DNA from: Rhizobium sp. NXC24 | GTDB taxonomy: Bacteria; Pseudomonadota; Alphaproteobacteria; Rhizobiales; Rhizobiaceae | Assembly (NCBI RefSeq): GCF_002944315.1 | Contig: NZ_CP024311.1 | Span: forward strand, 1,030,501 to 1,094,500 | Direction: 5' to 3' | Length of the DNA stretch: 64,000 nucleotides | In this document: piece by piece, positions 45,544 through 55,646 of the stretch | Position numbering within the stretch: the first letter of the stretch is position 1 | Layout: the number at the start of each line of letters is the position of its first letter | Notes under the pieces: generated by a model | Seen by the model: only the letters and a program-made list of their open reading frames with translations | What the model was told of the DNA's origin: nothing | The model's database searches: none | Translations under genes and position numbers: made by a program

Positions 45544-47532
45544 ATGTTTTCGAAGATATTGATCGCCAATCGCGGAGAAATCGCCTGCCGGATCGTCCGT
45601 ACGGCAAGGCGGATGGGCATTCGCACGGTCGCCGTTTATTCCGACGCCGATATCGCCGCACTGCATGTGGCACTGGCCGATGAGGTGGTCCATATCGGCC
45701 CGGCAACGGCGAGCGAAAGCTATCTTTCGAAGGAGCGGATCATCGCTGCCGCACGGCGATTCGGCGCCGAGGCCGTTCACCCCGGCTACGGCTTTCTCTC
45801 GGAAAATGCCGATTTCGCAGAGGCCGTCGAAGCGGCCGGACTGGTTTTCATTGGCCCATTCCCAGCCTCAATCCGCGCCATGGGCCTGAAGGATGCGGCC
45901 AAGGCGTTGATGGAGCGCGCCGGCGTGCCTGTCGTTCCCGGCTATCACGGTGATAAGCAGGACGCGGTGTTCCTCGCGGAGCGGGCAGCGGAGATCGGCT
46001 TTCCCGTGCTGATCAAGGCACGGGCCGGCGGCGGCGGCAAGGGTATGCGGCGTGTCGATCGGCCGGAGGATTTCGCGTCTGCGTTGGAAGCGGCGAGACG
46101 CGAGGCGAAATCGGCCTTCGGTGATGATGCGGTGCTGATCGAAAAATATCTGACCCAGCCCCGTCACATCGAGATGCAGGTCTTCGGCGACAGCCATGGC
46201 AACGTCGTCCATCTCTTCGAGCGCGATTGCTCTCTGCAGCGGCGGCACCAGAAGGTGATCGAGGAGGCGCCTGCGCCCGGCATGACGGAAGAGATGCGCA
46301 GCGCCATGGGCGAAGCTGCCGTCCGCGCGGCGCGGGCCATCGACTATCGCGGCGCCGGCACGGTCGAGTTCATTGCCGATGTCTCCGAAGGCCTGTCGCC
46401 GGATCGTTTCTTCTTCATGGAAATGAACACCCGCCTGCAGGTCGAGCATCCCGTCACCGAGGCGATCGCCGGGGTCGATCTGGTCGAATGGCAATTGCGG
46501 ATTGCCGGCGGCGAACCCTTGCCGAAGAGCCAAGCCGAGCTTGCCATCGAGGGCTGGGCTTTCGAGGCGCGGCTTTATGCCGAAGACCCGTTGCGGGGTT
46601 TTCTGCCGGCGACCGGCACGCTCTCCCATCTCAGATTTCCCGACGGCGATGTCCGCATCGACACCGGCGTGCGCCAGGGCGATAGCATCACCCCGCATTA
46701 CGATCCTTTGATCGCCAAGCTCACTGTCCACGCCCCAACTCGCCAAGCCGCCCTCGCCAAGCTGGCGCGAGCGCTGCAGGATACGCAGATCGCCGGAACA
46801 ACAAGCAATCTCGATTTCTTGGTCCGCTTGAGCCAACAGCCGGATTTCGTTGCGGGCCATCCGGATACGGGCCTGATCGACCGCGAGGCAGAGACGCTGA
46901 CCGCAGCACCGATACCAGACGATATCGCGCTTGCCATCGCTGCCATCTTCGAGGCGGGAGCCTTGGCGCGGTCCTTTGCGCGCGACCCCTGGCAAGCGCT
47001 TGGCGCCTGGCAGCTTTGGGGCGAGGTGAGCCGGCCTGTTACGCTGCATCACAGTGGCGGCCATACGAACTGCCGCGTGATTGCGAAAGGACAAGATCTC
47101 TTCTCGGTGCATTTCGATGATAACGCTGTCGCCGTTCGCATCATCAACCGCAATGATGACGGCTGCCGTGTGGAGATCGACGGGCAGCAATTGCGTGCCG
47201 ACTTTTTCCAAACGCCGCATGACATGACGCTGTTCCTCGATGGCCGCACCCATCATTTCCATCGGCCTGACCCCTTGGATGGCGCCGAGGAAGAGGCCGC
47301 CGGTGGCGACCGGCTGGTTGCGCCTATGCCCGGCCTCATCAAGATTGTTCGGGTTCAGGAAGGCGATATGGTGGCGAAGGGTGAGGCGCTGATCGTCATG
47401 GAGGCCATGAAGATGGAGCTGACGCTGACGGCGACGCGCGACGGTGTGGTGGAAAGCCTGCATGTCGGCGAAGGCGATCAGACCAGCGAAAGCGCCGTCC
47501 TGCTGTCGCTCCGGCCGGAGGATGCGCAATGA
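45544..47532 (+). CDS. mccA: methylcrotonyl-CoA carboxylase, biotin carboxylase subunit
   Basis: 662 aa. N-terminus MFSKILIANRGEIACRIVRT; ATP-grasp with KARAGGGGKGMRRV (about 162), ERDCSLQRRHQKVIEEAPAP, EMNTRLQVEHPVTE (about 297); C-terminal biotin carrier with VMEAMKMELTLTA (Lys about 622, biotin). Start at 45544. A TTG two codons upstream is not needed. Works with MccB in leucine catabolism. It overlaps the HMG-CoA lyase gene by four bases (ATGA). Confidence 0.95.
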   Translation: MFSKILIANRGEIACRIVRTARRMGIRTVAVYSDADIAALHVALADEVVHIGPATASESYLSKERIIAAARRFGAEAVHPGYGFLSENADFAEAVEAAGLVFIGPFPASIRAMGLKDAAKALMERAGVPVVPGYHGDKQDAVFLAERAAEIGFPVLIKARAGGGGKGMRRVDRPEDFASALEAARREAKSAFGDDAVLIEKYLTQPRHIEMQVFGDSHGNVVHLFERDCSLQRRHQKVIEEAPAPGMTEEMRSAMGEAAVRAARAIDYRGAGTVEFIADVSEGLSPDRFFFMEMNTRLQVEHPVTEAIAGVDLVEWQLRIAGGEPLPKSQAELAIEGWAFEARLYAEDPLRGFLPATGTLSHLRFPDGDVRIDTGVRQGDSITPHYDPLIAKLTVHAPTRQAALAKLARALQDTQIAGTTSNLDFLVRLSQQPDFVAGHPDTGLIDREAETLTAAPIPDDIALAIAAIFEAGALARSFARDPWQALGAWQLWGEVSRPVTLHHSGGHTNCRVIAKGQDLFSVHFDDNAVAVRIINRNDDGCRVEIDGQQLRADFFQTPHDMTLFLDGRTHHFHRPDPLDGAEEEAAGGDRLVAPMPGLIKIVRVQEGDMVAKGEALIVMEAMKMELTLTATRDGVVESLHVGEGDQTSESAVLLSLRPEDAQ

Positions 47533-48398
47533 CCGAGCGTCCTTCCAACCATGTCACCATCGTCGAAATGGCACCACGAGACGGCCTGCAGAACGAGAAA
47601 CGGCTGATCGACACGGACACCAAGATCGAATTGGTGGATCTGCTTTCCGACTGCGGTTTCGAGCGTATCGAGGTCACCAGCTTCGTCAGTCCGAAATGGG
47701 TGCCGCAGCTCGCCGATGCTGCCGGGGTCATGGCAGGCATCAAACGGAAGCCTGGTGTCCGCTATGCGGTGTTGACGCCGAATATGCAGGGGTTCGAGGC
47801 GGCGCTTGCCGCCGGCGCCGATGAGGTGGCGATCTTCGCATCGGCCTCCGAAAGCTTTTCGATGCGCAATATCAATTGCTCCATCGCCGAAAGCATAGAG
47901 CGTTTCCGGCCGGTGGCGGCCGCAAGCCGCGACCGCGGTATTCCGCTGCGCGGCTACGTCAGTTGCGTCGTTGAATGCCCTTATGAGGGCGCGGTGCCGC
48001 CGGCGAATGCAGCAAGCGTCGCTCGGCAATTGCGGGAGCTCGGCTGCTACGAGATCAGCCTCGGCGATACGATCGGCAGGGGCGAACCGGAGGCAGTGGA
48101 CAGAATGCTGGAAGCCGTGCTTGCCGATCTTCCCGCCGCGATGCTGGCCGGCCATTTTCACGATACATCGGGCCGGGCGCTGGACAATATCGGCGTAGCC
48201 CTGGATCGGGGCCTGCGTGTGTTCGATGCCGCCGCCGGCGGTCTCGGCGGCTGTCCTTTCGCGCCCGGCGCCAAAGGGAATGTCGATACCGTGTCAGTTC
48301 ACCACTATCTGGCATTGCATGGCTTCGAGACTGGCCTCGATGACGAGAAACTTGCCAACGCCGCCGCCTTTGCCCGTAGCCTCAGGAGCGCCGCATGA
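47529..48398 (+). CDS. mvaB: hydroxymethylglutaryl-CoA lyase
   Basis: 289 aa. TIVEMAPRDGLQNEKRLIDT at the start (metal-binding Asp), VTSFVSPKWVPQLADA, FASASESFSMRNINCSI, GYVSCVVECPYEG, YEISLGDTIGRG, FHDTSGRALDNIG, AAAGGLGGCPFAPGAKGNVDT (with the reactive Cys, GGCPFAPGA). It cleaves HMG-CoA to acetyl-CoA and acetoacetate, the end of leucine breakdown. Four-base overlaps with neighbours on both sides. Confidence 0.95.
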   Translation: MTERPSNHVTIVEMAPRDGLQNEKRLIDTDTKIELVDLLSDCGFERIEVTSFVSPKWVPQLADAAGVMAGIKRKPGVRYAVLTPNMQGFEAALAAGADEVAIFASASESFSMRNINCSIAESIERFRPVAAASRDRGIPLRGYVSCVVECPYEGAVPPANAASVARQLRELGCYEISLGDTIGRGEPEAVDRMLEAVLADLPAAMLAGHFHDTSGRALDNIGVALDRGLRVFDAAAGGLGGCPFAPGAKGNVDTVSVHHYLALHGFETGLDDEKLANAAAFARSLRSAA

Positions 48399-49177
48399 CA
48401 TCGCAAACCATCCATATCGCCATCGAGGAACGTGGCGTCGCCCGCCTGACTTTGGCGCGCCCGGAAAAACACAACGCCCTGTCGGTTGAAATGATCGATG
48501 CCCTGACCGAGGCTGCTTACGATCTTGGCAGGGATGCGAGCGTGCGCGTCGTGGTGCTTACGGGCGAGGGCGCGAGCTTCTGCGCCGGTGGCGATCTCGG
48601 TTGGATGCGGGCGCAGTTCGAAGCCACTCGTGCCGGCCGCATCGTTGAAGCCCGGCGGCTCGCGATGATGTTCAAGGCCCTGAACGAATTGCCGAAGCCG
48701 CTGATCGCCCGTGTGCACGGCAATGCCTTCGGCGGCGGCGTCGGCATCCTCAGCATCTGCGATCTGGTCGTTGCGGCCGCGACTGCCCGCTTCGGCCTGA
48801 CGGAAGTTCGCCTCGGCATCATCCCCGCCACCATCAGCCCCTATGTCGTTGCCCGCATTGGCGAGGCCAAGGCCCGTCCGCTTTTTCTTTCCGGCAAAGT
48901 CATCGACGCCTGGCAAGCCCACGCCGCCGGCCTCTTGTCCCGCGTCGTCCCAGAGGATGCACTCGACGAAGCCATCGAATCTGAAATCCGTCATCTCCTC
49001 GCCGCCTCGCCACAGGCGGCTGCGCGCGCCAAGGCATTGGCCCGTTCCCTCGGCATGCCGATCACCGACGAGCTCATCGACCATGTCATCACGCAACTGG
49101 CCGACACGTGGGAGACGGAGGAAGCAAGGGAAGGGGTAGCGGCATTCTTCGAGCGGCGGGAGCCAAGCTGGAGATAG
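48395..49177 (+). CDS. enoyl-CoA hydratase, probable methylglutaconyl-CoA hydratase
   Basis: 260 aa. Crotonase fold: TLARPEKHNALSVEMIDALTEA, VLTGEGASFCAGGDLGWMRAQ (oxyanion hole), HGNAFGGGVGILSICDLVVAAATARFGLTEVRLGIIPATISPYV (Glu in TEVRLGI). In this operon it must be the hydratase between MCC and HMG-CoA lyase (LiuC). Overlaps the mvaB stop by four bases. Ends five bases before the convergent TIGR03808 gene stop. Confidence 0.88.
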   Translation: MTSQTIHIAIEERGVARLTLARPEKHNALSVEMIDALTEAAYDLGRDASVRVVVLTGEGASFCAGGDLGWMRAQFEATRAGRIVEARRLAMMFKALNELPKPLIARVHGNAFGGGVGILSICDLVVAAATARFGLTEVRLGIIPATISPYVVARIGEAKARPLFLSGKVIDAWQAHAAGLLSRVVPEDALDEAIESEIRHLLAASPQAAARAKALARSLGMPITDELIDHVITQLADTWETEEAREGVAAFFERREPSWR

Positions 49178-49182
49178 GACGT

Positions 49183-50556
49183 CTACGTCAACCTGTTTTT
49201 CTCTATTGTCAGTTGTGGAAAATCTTCGCGCCCTGTTACCGTCAAGTCACCGGAAGCCGGTTTGTCCCAGCGAAAGCCGATGACAGCGCCTTTTTCCACT
49301 TGTTGGAACAGATTGTCGGAAATGACAGCCGCACCCGCGCCGTCGGCAACGGAGACGGCGCAGCCGATGGGTGCTTGGCGGATGATATTGCCATTAGCGA
49401 CGATGTTGCGGAGATAGGGACCCCAGCCGAGTTTCAGGCCCCAGAGCGGGGCGCTTTCGATGAGGTTCGAGGCAATTAGCGTATCGGCTTCGGCCGAGAT
49501 TCCGATGCCGAAGCCGCTTTCCTGAGGGTAGGGTCCGGTCAGCGACAGGTTGCGGATGATATTGCCGGTGACACTAGCGAGCCGCCCGCCCTTGTCGAAA
49601 TTGGCAATCGCGATACCGTTTGCCGCGCCGTCGACGAGATTGTTGCTGACCACGGCGCCTTCGAACTCGAATTCGCAGAAGATCGCCGTTTCGCCGGAGC
49701 GCAGGCATTGATTGCCTGTGATTTGCACGTTCGATGCCGAATTGGCGCGGACAGCAGTGAAGGCGCAATCGGCGATGTGGTTTCCGGAGACCAGGACATC
49801 GTCGGCGCGAAAGATATTGATGCCGTTGCCGTTCTGGCCGGTGCCGCCATCATTGGCGCCGATGCGGGCGATGCGATTGCCGGTGACGATGCTGCCGTCT
49901 GCGCCCTTGTCCCAACGATGGATGAGAATGCCGCCATTACCGCAATCCTCGACAGTATTGCCGGTGACCGTCAGTCCGGTCGACTGGACGGAATAGAGGC
50001 CGGCTTCTGCGGCGCCCGATATGCGGCTGCGTTCGATCCGCCCGCCGCAGCGCTCCAGTTGCAGCGCATGTTTGCGGCTGCCGGCGATTTCGCAATTGTC
50101 GATCAGCACCTGATCAACGCCGGTAAATTGCAGCAATCCGCCGGCATAGTCGGCAAGCCAGCGATTGCCGCCATCAACAACGAGACCGGAGAGTTCGATG
50201 CGCCTGGCCTTGTCGGCGCTCATCAGATGGCCTTCGCCGCCATAGACGAGCCGCGAAGCGCCGGGAATGCCGGTGATGCGGGTATTGTCGGGCAGCGAAA
50301 GGTTCGAGACATCGTAGTTGCCTGGCGGCAGGAAGACCGGCGCGTTGTTGCGCGCGGCGTTATCAATCATCGCCTGGAGCTTGCCGCTTCTGATATCGCT
50401 GGTGCCCGGCGTCGCCCTATAGGCGATGGCATCGATCGGTCCACGCATCTCGGCACCCGCGATCTTGGCGAGCGGCGCAGCAAAGGCGTGCGAAGCAAAT
50501 AGGTCGGTTGCAGCCGAGGCGGCGATATAGGCGAGGAACGCGCGACGCTGGACCAT
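49183..50556 (-). CDS. TIGR03808 Tat-exported beta-helix repeat protein
   Basis: 457 aa from ATG 50556. The start MVQRRAFLAYIAASAATDL is a twin-arginine-like signal (QRRAFL), cleaved after AFA. The rest is a right-handed parallel beta-helix of about 20-residue coils (ITGNQCLRSGETAIFCEFEF, VTGNTVEDCGNGGILIHRW, and others) like TIGR03808 proteins of rhizobia and relatives. No polysaccharide-lyase residues could be named. Periplasmic. It is convergent with the liu operon. Confidence 0.85.
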   Translation of the reverse strand: MVQRRAFLAYIAASAATDLFASHAFAAPLAKIAGAEMRGPIDAIAYRATPGTSDIRSGKLQAMIDNAARNNAPVFLPPGNYDVSNLSLPDNTRITGIPGASRLVYGGEGHLMSADKARRIELSGLVVDGGNRWLADYAGGLLQFTGVDQVLIDNCEIAGSRKHALQLERCGGRIERSRISGAAEAGLYSVQSTGLTVTGNTVEDCGNGGILIHRWDKGADGSIVTGNRIARIGANDGGTGQNGNGINIFRADDVLVSGNHIADCAFTAVRANSASNVQITGNQCLRSGETAIFCEFEFEGAVVSNNLVDGAANGIAIANFDKGGRLASVTGNIIRNLSLTGPYPQESGFGIGISAEADTLIASNLIESAPLWGLKLGWGPYLRNIVANGNIIRQAPIGCAVSVADGAGAAVISDNLFQQVEKGAVIGFRWDKPASGDLTVTGREDFPQLTIEKNRLT

Positions 50557-50792
50557 GTGAACTCCTGGATTGAGCCTTCCGGAAGCAGAAAGCGTGCCAC
50601 GCGCATCTGTCTCGATTTGGCACGGAAAGAAGCCTGATCTTGCCAAGATGGGCCCCTTATTTTTCGGCCATTTCGCCCTTTTATTCTTTCGTTCACCCAT
50701 CTGCTTAAGAGGCTTGAAGGAAGCGCGAACTATAATGATCGCGTTTCGGTTGTGACATTTGAGGAGGCCGTGGTTGCGGCCGGGTTGGGAGA

Positions 50793-53120
50793 ATGCGCCT
50801 CATGAATAAGCCGGCTTTTCAGCATGCGCGGACAGGCGAGCGTGGTCGTTCGCTTGATGTCGAGACGGAGCGCCTGTTGGCAGCTACGCAGGCGCTGATG
50901 GCGGCGAACGCGCACCACGTCGCCGATGGCATCGAGCAATTGCGCCTCAAGGCGATCGTGCATGAGCTGCCGGACTTTCTCTTCGTCAAGGATCGGGAAA
51001 GCCGCTTTGTCTTCGCGAATGCCGCCACGGCAAAAAGTCTCGGCTTGGAAAGAGCGAGCGCGATCACCGGAAAGACTGATTTCGATCTGGTGCCGCTGGA
51101 GCGGGCGACGAAATATTTCCGTATCGAGCAGGAAATCATCGCTACCGGCAAGCCGCGGCTCGATATGGAGGACGTCATTCCCTCTGCGACCGGCGGCAAG
51201 CCGGTCTATCGGTTGACCTCGAAGTTACCGCTGCGCAATGACCGCGGCGAGGTGATCGGCCTGATCTGCATTTCACGCGATATCACCGAGCGCAAGCGCC
51301 AGGAGCATCTGCGCCGCAGCCAGGCCGAGCTATTGGAGATGATCGCCAAGAGCGAGCCGCTGGAGATGATCCTCGAGGCGGTGGTGTTGATGGTCGAGGA
51401 TCAACTTACCGATATCAAAGGATCGGTGCTGCTGCTGGATCCGGAAGGCATCCATCTCTCCCATGGAGCGGCACCCAATCTGCCCGCTGCCTATAGCCGT
51501 CTGATCGATGGCGTCGCCATCGGCCCGAAAGTCGGCTCCTGCGGCACGGCCGCCTGGCGCGGCAAGCCAGTCTTCGTCAACGACACCCAGACGGATCCGC
51601 TCTGGGAGGACTTTTGTGTTCTGGCCGCGCAATTCGGCCTACGCTCATGCTGGTCGACGCCGATCATGACCTCGCAGGGCAATGTGCTTGGCACTTTCGC
51701 GCTTTATTCCGGCACCGTGCGCGAGCCGACCGAACGCGAGCTGGAGCTGGTTGCCATGGCGACCCACATCGCTGGCATCGCCATCGAGCGCAAGCGCGCC
51801 GAAGACCGCATCTATTTCATGGCCCATCATGACGACCTGACGGGTCTGCCGAACCGCGCCTTTCTCAAGGAGAACATGGCGAAAATCCTGTTCAAGGCGC
51901 GCCGAAACGGCCGCAAGGTGACGGTCGCTTATGTCGATCTCGACAATTTCAAGCAGGTCAATGACAGCCGCGGCCACAGCGCCGGCGATGAGCTGTTGAA
52001 GGAGTTGACGGCGCGCATGGTCGATAGCCTCAGGGCTTCCGATATGGTGGTGCGCCTCGGCGGCGACGAATTCCTGCTGGTCATCGTCCATCAGTCGCGC
52101 CACGACACTGGCATCACGCGGCGGCTGCGTGAACTGCAGAAGGCGATCACGCAGCCGGTGCTGATCGGGGAGATCGAGGTTGCCGTGACGAGCAGTATCG
52201 GCGTCGCAGCCTTTCCAGCCGATGGGGAGACGCCGGAGGAGCTGATCGCCTGCGCCGACGCGGCCATGTACAAGGCCAAGGAGCATGGCCGTAACCGGCT
52301 GCAATATCATATTCAGAGATCGGACGCGGCGGGCGTCATGCCGCTGAGCGAGCAGGAAGAATTACGCAAGGCGATCGGCGCCAAGCAGTTCTTTCTGGAA
52401 TACCAGCCGCAGGTCGATGTCGCGAGCGGCCGGGTGGTCGGCCTGGAGGCGTTGGTGCGCTGGCGTCATCCGCGCCACGGCATGCTGCCGCCCGGTCAGT
52501 TCATCCCGCTGGCGGAAGAATCCGGGCTGATCATCCCGCTCGGCTTGTTCGTGCTGAACGAGGCCTGTCGACAGGCCAAGGAATGGCAGGAAATGGGCCT
52601 GCCGCCGGTTACGGTCGCCGTCAATGTTTCGGCTCGGCAATTCAGCGATCCGGCGCTTGCCGTGCACGTCACCGAAGCTCTGGAAGCAAGCGGCCTCGGC
52701 GCGCAATGGCTGGAGCTTGAGTTGACGGAGAGCACGCTGATGCATGACGTGCCGCGCGCCCTGCATGTGATGCAGGCACTGAAGGCGCTTGGCGTGCGTC
52801 TTTCCATCGACGATTTCGGCACCGGCTATTCCAGCTTGGCGGCGCTGAAGACTTTTCCCTTCGACCGTCTCAAAATGGATCGCTCCTTCGTTGAGGCGTT
52901 GCCGCGCGACGAGACGACCGTCGCCATCGCCTCCACCGTCATCTCGCTTGCACGGCTGCTGCGTCTGGCGGTCGTCGCCGAAGGAGTGGAAACGGACGAG
53001 CAACTCGAGTTCCTGCGTCAGAGTCAGTGCCATGACGCCCAGGGCTTCTATTTCTCGCGGCCGGTCGGAGCGGCGGAAATCCCGAGGATTCTGACGAACG
53101 CCTACGATCGCCTCGCTTGA
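50793..53120 (+). CDS. PAS-GAF-GGDEF-EAL signalling protein
   Basis: 775 aa. PAS about 50-170 (DFLFVKDRESRFVFANAATA), GAF about 185-335 (VGSCGTAAWRGKPVFVNDTQ), GGDEF about 345-505 with LGGDEFLLV (intact), EAL about 520-765 with GLEALVRWRHP (intact) and NVSARQF, ELTES, SIDDFGTGYSS, KMDRSFV, VVAEGVE. Both enzymatic halves look active by motif. No membrane segment, so cytoplasmic. PAS and GAF sense an unknown signal. ATG 50793 is preceded by TTGGGAGA. Confidence 0.93.
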   Translation: MRLMNKPAFQHARTGERGRSLDVETERLLAATQALMAANAHHVADGIEQLRLKAIVHELPDFLFVKDRESRFVFANAATAKSLGLERASAITGKTDFDLVPLERATKYFRIEQEIIATGKPRLDMEDVIPSATGGKPVYRLTSKLPLRNDRGEVIGLICISRDITERKRQEHLRRSQAELLEMIAKSEPLEMILEAVVLMVEDQLTDIKGSVLLLDPEGIHLSHGAAPNLPAAYSRLIDGVAIGPKVGSCGTAAWRGKPVFVNDTQTDPLWEDFCVLAAQFGLRSCWSTPIMTSQGNVLGTFALYSGTVREPTERELELVAMATHIAGIAIERKRAEDRIYFMAHHDDLTGLPNRAFLKENMAKILFKARRNGRKVTVAYVDLDNFKQVNDSRGHSAGDELLKELTARMVDSLRASDMVVRLGGDEFLLVIVHQSRHDTGITRRLRELQKAITQPVLIGEIEVAVTSSIGVAAFPADGETPEELIACADAAMYKAKEHGRNRLQYHIQRSDAAGVMPLSEQEELRKAIGAKQFFLEYQPQVDVASGRVVGLEALVRWRHPRHGMLPPGQFIPLAEESGLIIPLGLFVLNEACRQAKEWQEMGLPPVTVAVNVSARQFSDPALAVHVTEALEASGLGAQWLELELTESTLMHDVPRALHVMQALKALGVRLSIDDFGTGYSSLAALKTFPFDRLKMDRSFVEALPRDETTVAIASTVISLARLLRLAVVAEGVETDEQLEFLRQSQCHDAQGFYFSRPVGAAEIPRILTNAYDRLA

Positions 53121-53212
53121 ACCCATCCCTGTCCGCTGTAATTCTGCCTCCTATTAGCCGGCCCTTGAATTGATTCTGTATTGGGCTTTGCGCGAAGAGG
53201 GGAAGTGGATTT

Positions 53213-53785
53213 ATGGGCAAGGGGCGTATCGAAGCCTTTTCCGATGGCGTGATCGCCATCATCATCACCATCATGGTGCTGGAATTGAAAGTGCCGCATG
53301 GCGAGGGGGTGCAGGCGCTCGTACCGCTGATCCCGACGCTGCTTTCCTATGTTCTGAGCTTCGTCTACGTCGGCATCTACTGGAACAATCACCATCATAT
53401 GTTCCAGGCGGTGAAACACGTCGGGGGCGGCGTGCTTTGGGCCAATCTGCATCTGCTGTTCTGGCTGTCATTGATGCCCTTTGCCACCGGCTGGATGGAC
53501 GAAAACGACTTCGCCATGACGCCCGTGATGGTCTATGGCTTCGTCTTGCTAATGTGCGGTTTTGCCTATTACATCCTCGGCCAGATGCTGATCCGTGTGC
53601 ATGGCAGGGATTCCGATTTTGCCCACACGCTCGGTTCGGATCGTAAAGCCGGAATTTCCGTTAGCCTTTACATCGTCGCGATCATACTTGCCGCCATCAA
53701 CCCGTTTATCTCCCTCGGCATCTATTTCATCGTCGCCTGCATATGGCTGGTGCCGGATCGACGGTTCGAGCGGATGATGAAGTAG
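53213..53785 (+). CDS. TMEM175-like potassium channel (DUF1211)
   Basis: 190 aa. RIEAFSDGVIAIIITIMVLELKVP in shortened form: R-x-x-x-F-S-D-G near the start is the TMEM175 filter motif. Six membrane helices follow (LVPLIPTLLSYVLSFVYVGI; YWNNHHHMF..., LLFWLSLMPFATGW, YGFVLLMCGFAYYILG, YIVAIILAAINPFISLGIYF). Bacterial members form tetrameric channels for K+. Monocistronic. Confidence 0.88.
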   Translation: MGKGRIEAFSDGVIAIIITIMVLELKVPHGEGVQALVPLIPTLLSYVLSFVYVGIYWNNHHHMFQAVKHVGGGVLWANLHLLFWLSLMPFATGWMDENDFAMTPVMVYGFVLLMCGFAYYILGQMLIRVHGRDSDFAHTLGSDRKAGISVSLYIVAIILAAINPFISLGIYFIVACIWLVPDRRFERMMK

Positions 53786-53836
53786 ACGAGCAGCTTCGCG
53801 CTGTGGGCGACTCAGGAAGCGTGTTAGTCCTTCGCT

Positions 53837-54607
53837 ATGCGTGTCGCAGCCTTTCAACGCTTGGCAATGTTTGATGCCGTCGACAAGACAGGCGATGTGC
53901 TTGCACGCGATCTGGCATGGGCGGAGGAGCAAGGCATCGACCTCGCGCTTTTCCCGGAGTGCTATCTTCAGGGACACAGCTACGACAAGGAAATTGCCAG
54001 ACGACGTGCGTTGTCTCTCGATGATCCCGCTCTGAAGTCTCTGATCAACCGCTGTGCATCGGGGAAGACGACTGCGATCATCGGCCTTTTCGAGCGGCGC
54101 GGGGAGGCGATCTGCAATAGCGCTGTTGTCGTAAAGGCAGGGCAGATATGCGGGGTCTATGCCAAGGCGCATCCGCTGGAAAGCGGCTGCGTGCCCGGAA
54201 CGGATTTTCCGGTCTGGACGCTCCGCGATTGGCGCTTCGGCATCAATATCTGTTCCGATCTCCGATATCCCTACACGGCGGCTCGGCTCGCCAGAAGGGG
54301 AGCCGGCCTCATCTGCAATCCCGTCAACCTGATGCTGCGGCCTCACAAGGCGGAGAAGTGGCATAAGCCCTGCTTATCGGGCCTACAGACATGCGCCAAA
54401 CATACGGGATGCTGGGTCATGTCGGCTGATGTTGTCGGCGGCAATGACGATGGCTGGCTAAGTTACGGCAGCACCGCGATCGTCGATCCGAACGGTGTCG
54501 TCGTTGCGAAGGCGAAGCCGTATAGCGAGGACGTCCTCGTCTTCGACCTGCCTGATCGACAACCCGAATGCGGATTCGATCAAAAAGCGCCAATGATCGC
54601 TACATAA
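53837..54607 (+). CDS. carbon-nitrogen hydrolase (nitrilase superfamily)
   Basis: 256 aa. The Glu-Lys-Cys triad is seen: ALFPECYLQGH (Glu about 39), GVYAKAHPLESG (Lys about 112), FGINICSDLRYP (Cys about 141). Members cleave amides or nitriles; this length and the absence of a membrane part exclude apolipoprotein N-acyltransferase. The final part ends in a short acidic C-terminus. Substrate not known. It lies 28 bases before the exonuclease gene. Confidence 0.86.
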   Translation: MRVAAFQRLAMFDAVDKTGDVLARDLAWAEEQGIDLALFPECYLQGHSYDKEIARRRALSLDDPALKSLINRCASGKTTAIIGLFERRGEAICNSAVVVKAGQICGVYAKAHPLESGCVPGTDFPVWTLRDWRFGINICSDLRYPYTAARLARRGAGLICNPVNLMLRPHKAEKWHKPCLSGLQTCAKHTGCWVMSADVVGGNDDGWLSYGSTAIVDPNGVVVAKAKPYSEDVLVFDLPDRQPECGFDQKAPMIAT

Positions 54608-54635
54608 TTGCACAAATCACGCTATCCTCTCCCCT

Positions 54636-55646
54636 ATGAGACCGGATCAATTGCTGTATCCCGCCCCTGAGGGGCTGTTCTGTCCGATCGGTGGCTTCTA
54701 TGTCGATCCGGTGCGGCCAGTCGAACGGGCGTTGATAACGCATGGACATTCCGACCACGCCCGCTCCGGACATGCCCAAGTGCTCGCCACGCGCCAGACG
54801 CTGGACATCATGCGGATACGCTATGGCGATGGCTTTTCCGGATCCGAGCAGGCGGTCGGTTTCGGCGAGGAGCTGATCATCAATGGCGTTCGGGTGCGGT
54901 TTCATCCGGCCGGGCACGTGCTTGGGTCTGCACAGATCGCGGTGGAGAAGGATGGGCTGCGCATCGTCGTTTCCGGCGATTACAAGCGACGGCCGGACCC
55001 GACCTGCGCCGCCTACGTGCCCGTTGCCTGCGACGTCTTCATTACCGAGGCGACCTTCGGACTGCCGGTGTTCCATCATCCCGATCCGCTGGACGAGACG
55101 GCGAAGCTGCTGGCTTCGCTCCGGCAATTTCCGGAGCGCACCCATCTCATCGGCGCCTATGCGCTCGGTAAGGCGCAGCGCGTCATCCGGCTGCTGCGCG
55201 ATGCAGGTTACGACAAGCCTATCTATATTCACGGCGCGCTGGAGACATTGTGCGGCTATTATGCCGGGCAGGGCATAGTCCTCGGCGAGCTGTTGCCGGC
55301 AACGATCGAAAGCAGGGATCAATCGATCTTCAAGGGCGCTGTCGTCGTCGGCCCACCCTCGGCTTTCCAAGACCGCTGGGCGAGGCGGTTCCATGAGCCT
55401 CTCCCTGCCTTCGCGTCGGGCTGGATGATGGTGCGCCAGCGCGCCAAGCAGCTCGGCGTCGAGCTGCCACTGGTCATTTCGGATCATTGCGACTGGCCGG
55501 AGCTGACCGAGACCATCGCTGAGCTGAAGCCGGGCGAAGTCTGGGTCACCCATGGACGGGAAGAAGCCCTCGTGCGTTGGTGCGAATTGCAGGGCATCCC
55601 GGCCAAGCCATTGCATCTGATCGGCTATGAAGACGAGGGCGACTGA
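54636..55646 (+). CDS. ligase-associated DNA exonuclease (MBL fold)
   Basis: 336 aa. LITHGHSDHARSGHAQVLAT holds the metal-binding HxHxDH, then PAGHVLGSAQI, VSGDYKRRPDPT, TEATFGLPVF, FSDHCDWPEL (as ISDHCDWPE) and VWVTHGREEALVRWCE. This is the TIGR04122-type Exo protein found in operon with an ATP-dependent ligase, and related to beta-CASP nucleases. Last base of the stop is shared with the ATG of the ligase gene (TGATG). Confidence 0.9.
   Translation: MRPDQLLYPAPEGLFCPIGGFYVDPVRPVERALITHGHSDHARSGHAQVLATRQTLDIMRIRYGDGFSGSEQAVGFGEELIINGVRVRFHPAGHVLGSAQIAVEKDGLRIVVSGDYKRRPDPTCAAYVPVACDVFITEATFGLPVFHHPDPLDETAKLLASLRQFPERTHLIGAYALGKAQRVIRLLRDAGYDKPIYIHGALETLCGYYAGQGIVLGELLPATIESRDQSIFKGAVVVGPPSAFQDRWARRFHEPLPAFASGWMMVRQRAKQLGVELPLVISDHCDWPELTETIAELKPGEVWVTHGREEALVRWCELQGIPAKPLHLIGYEDEGD

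Noticed and set aside
45868..47529. 553-codon minus-strand frame
   Set aside because: It is the antisense shadow of mccA, whose ATP-grasp and biotin motifs are complete.
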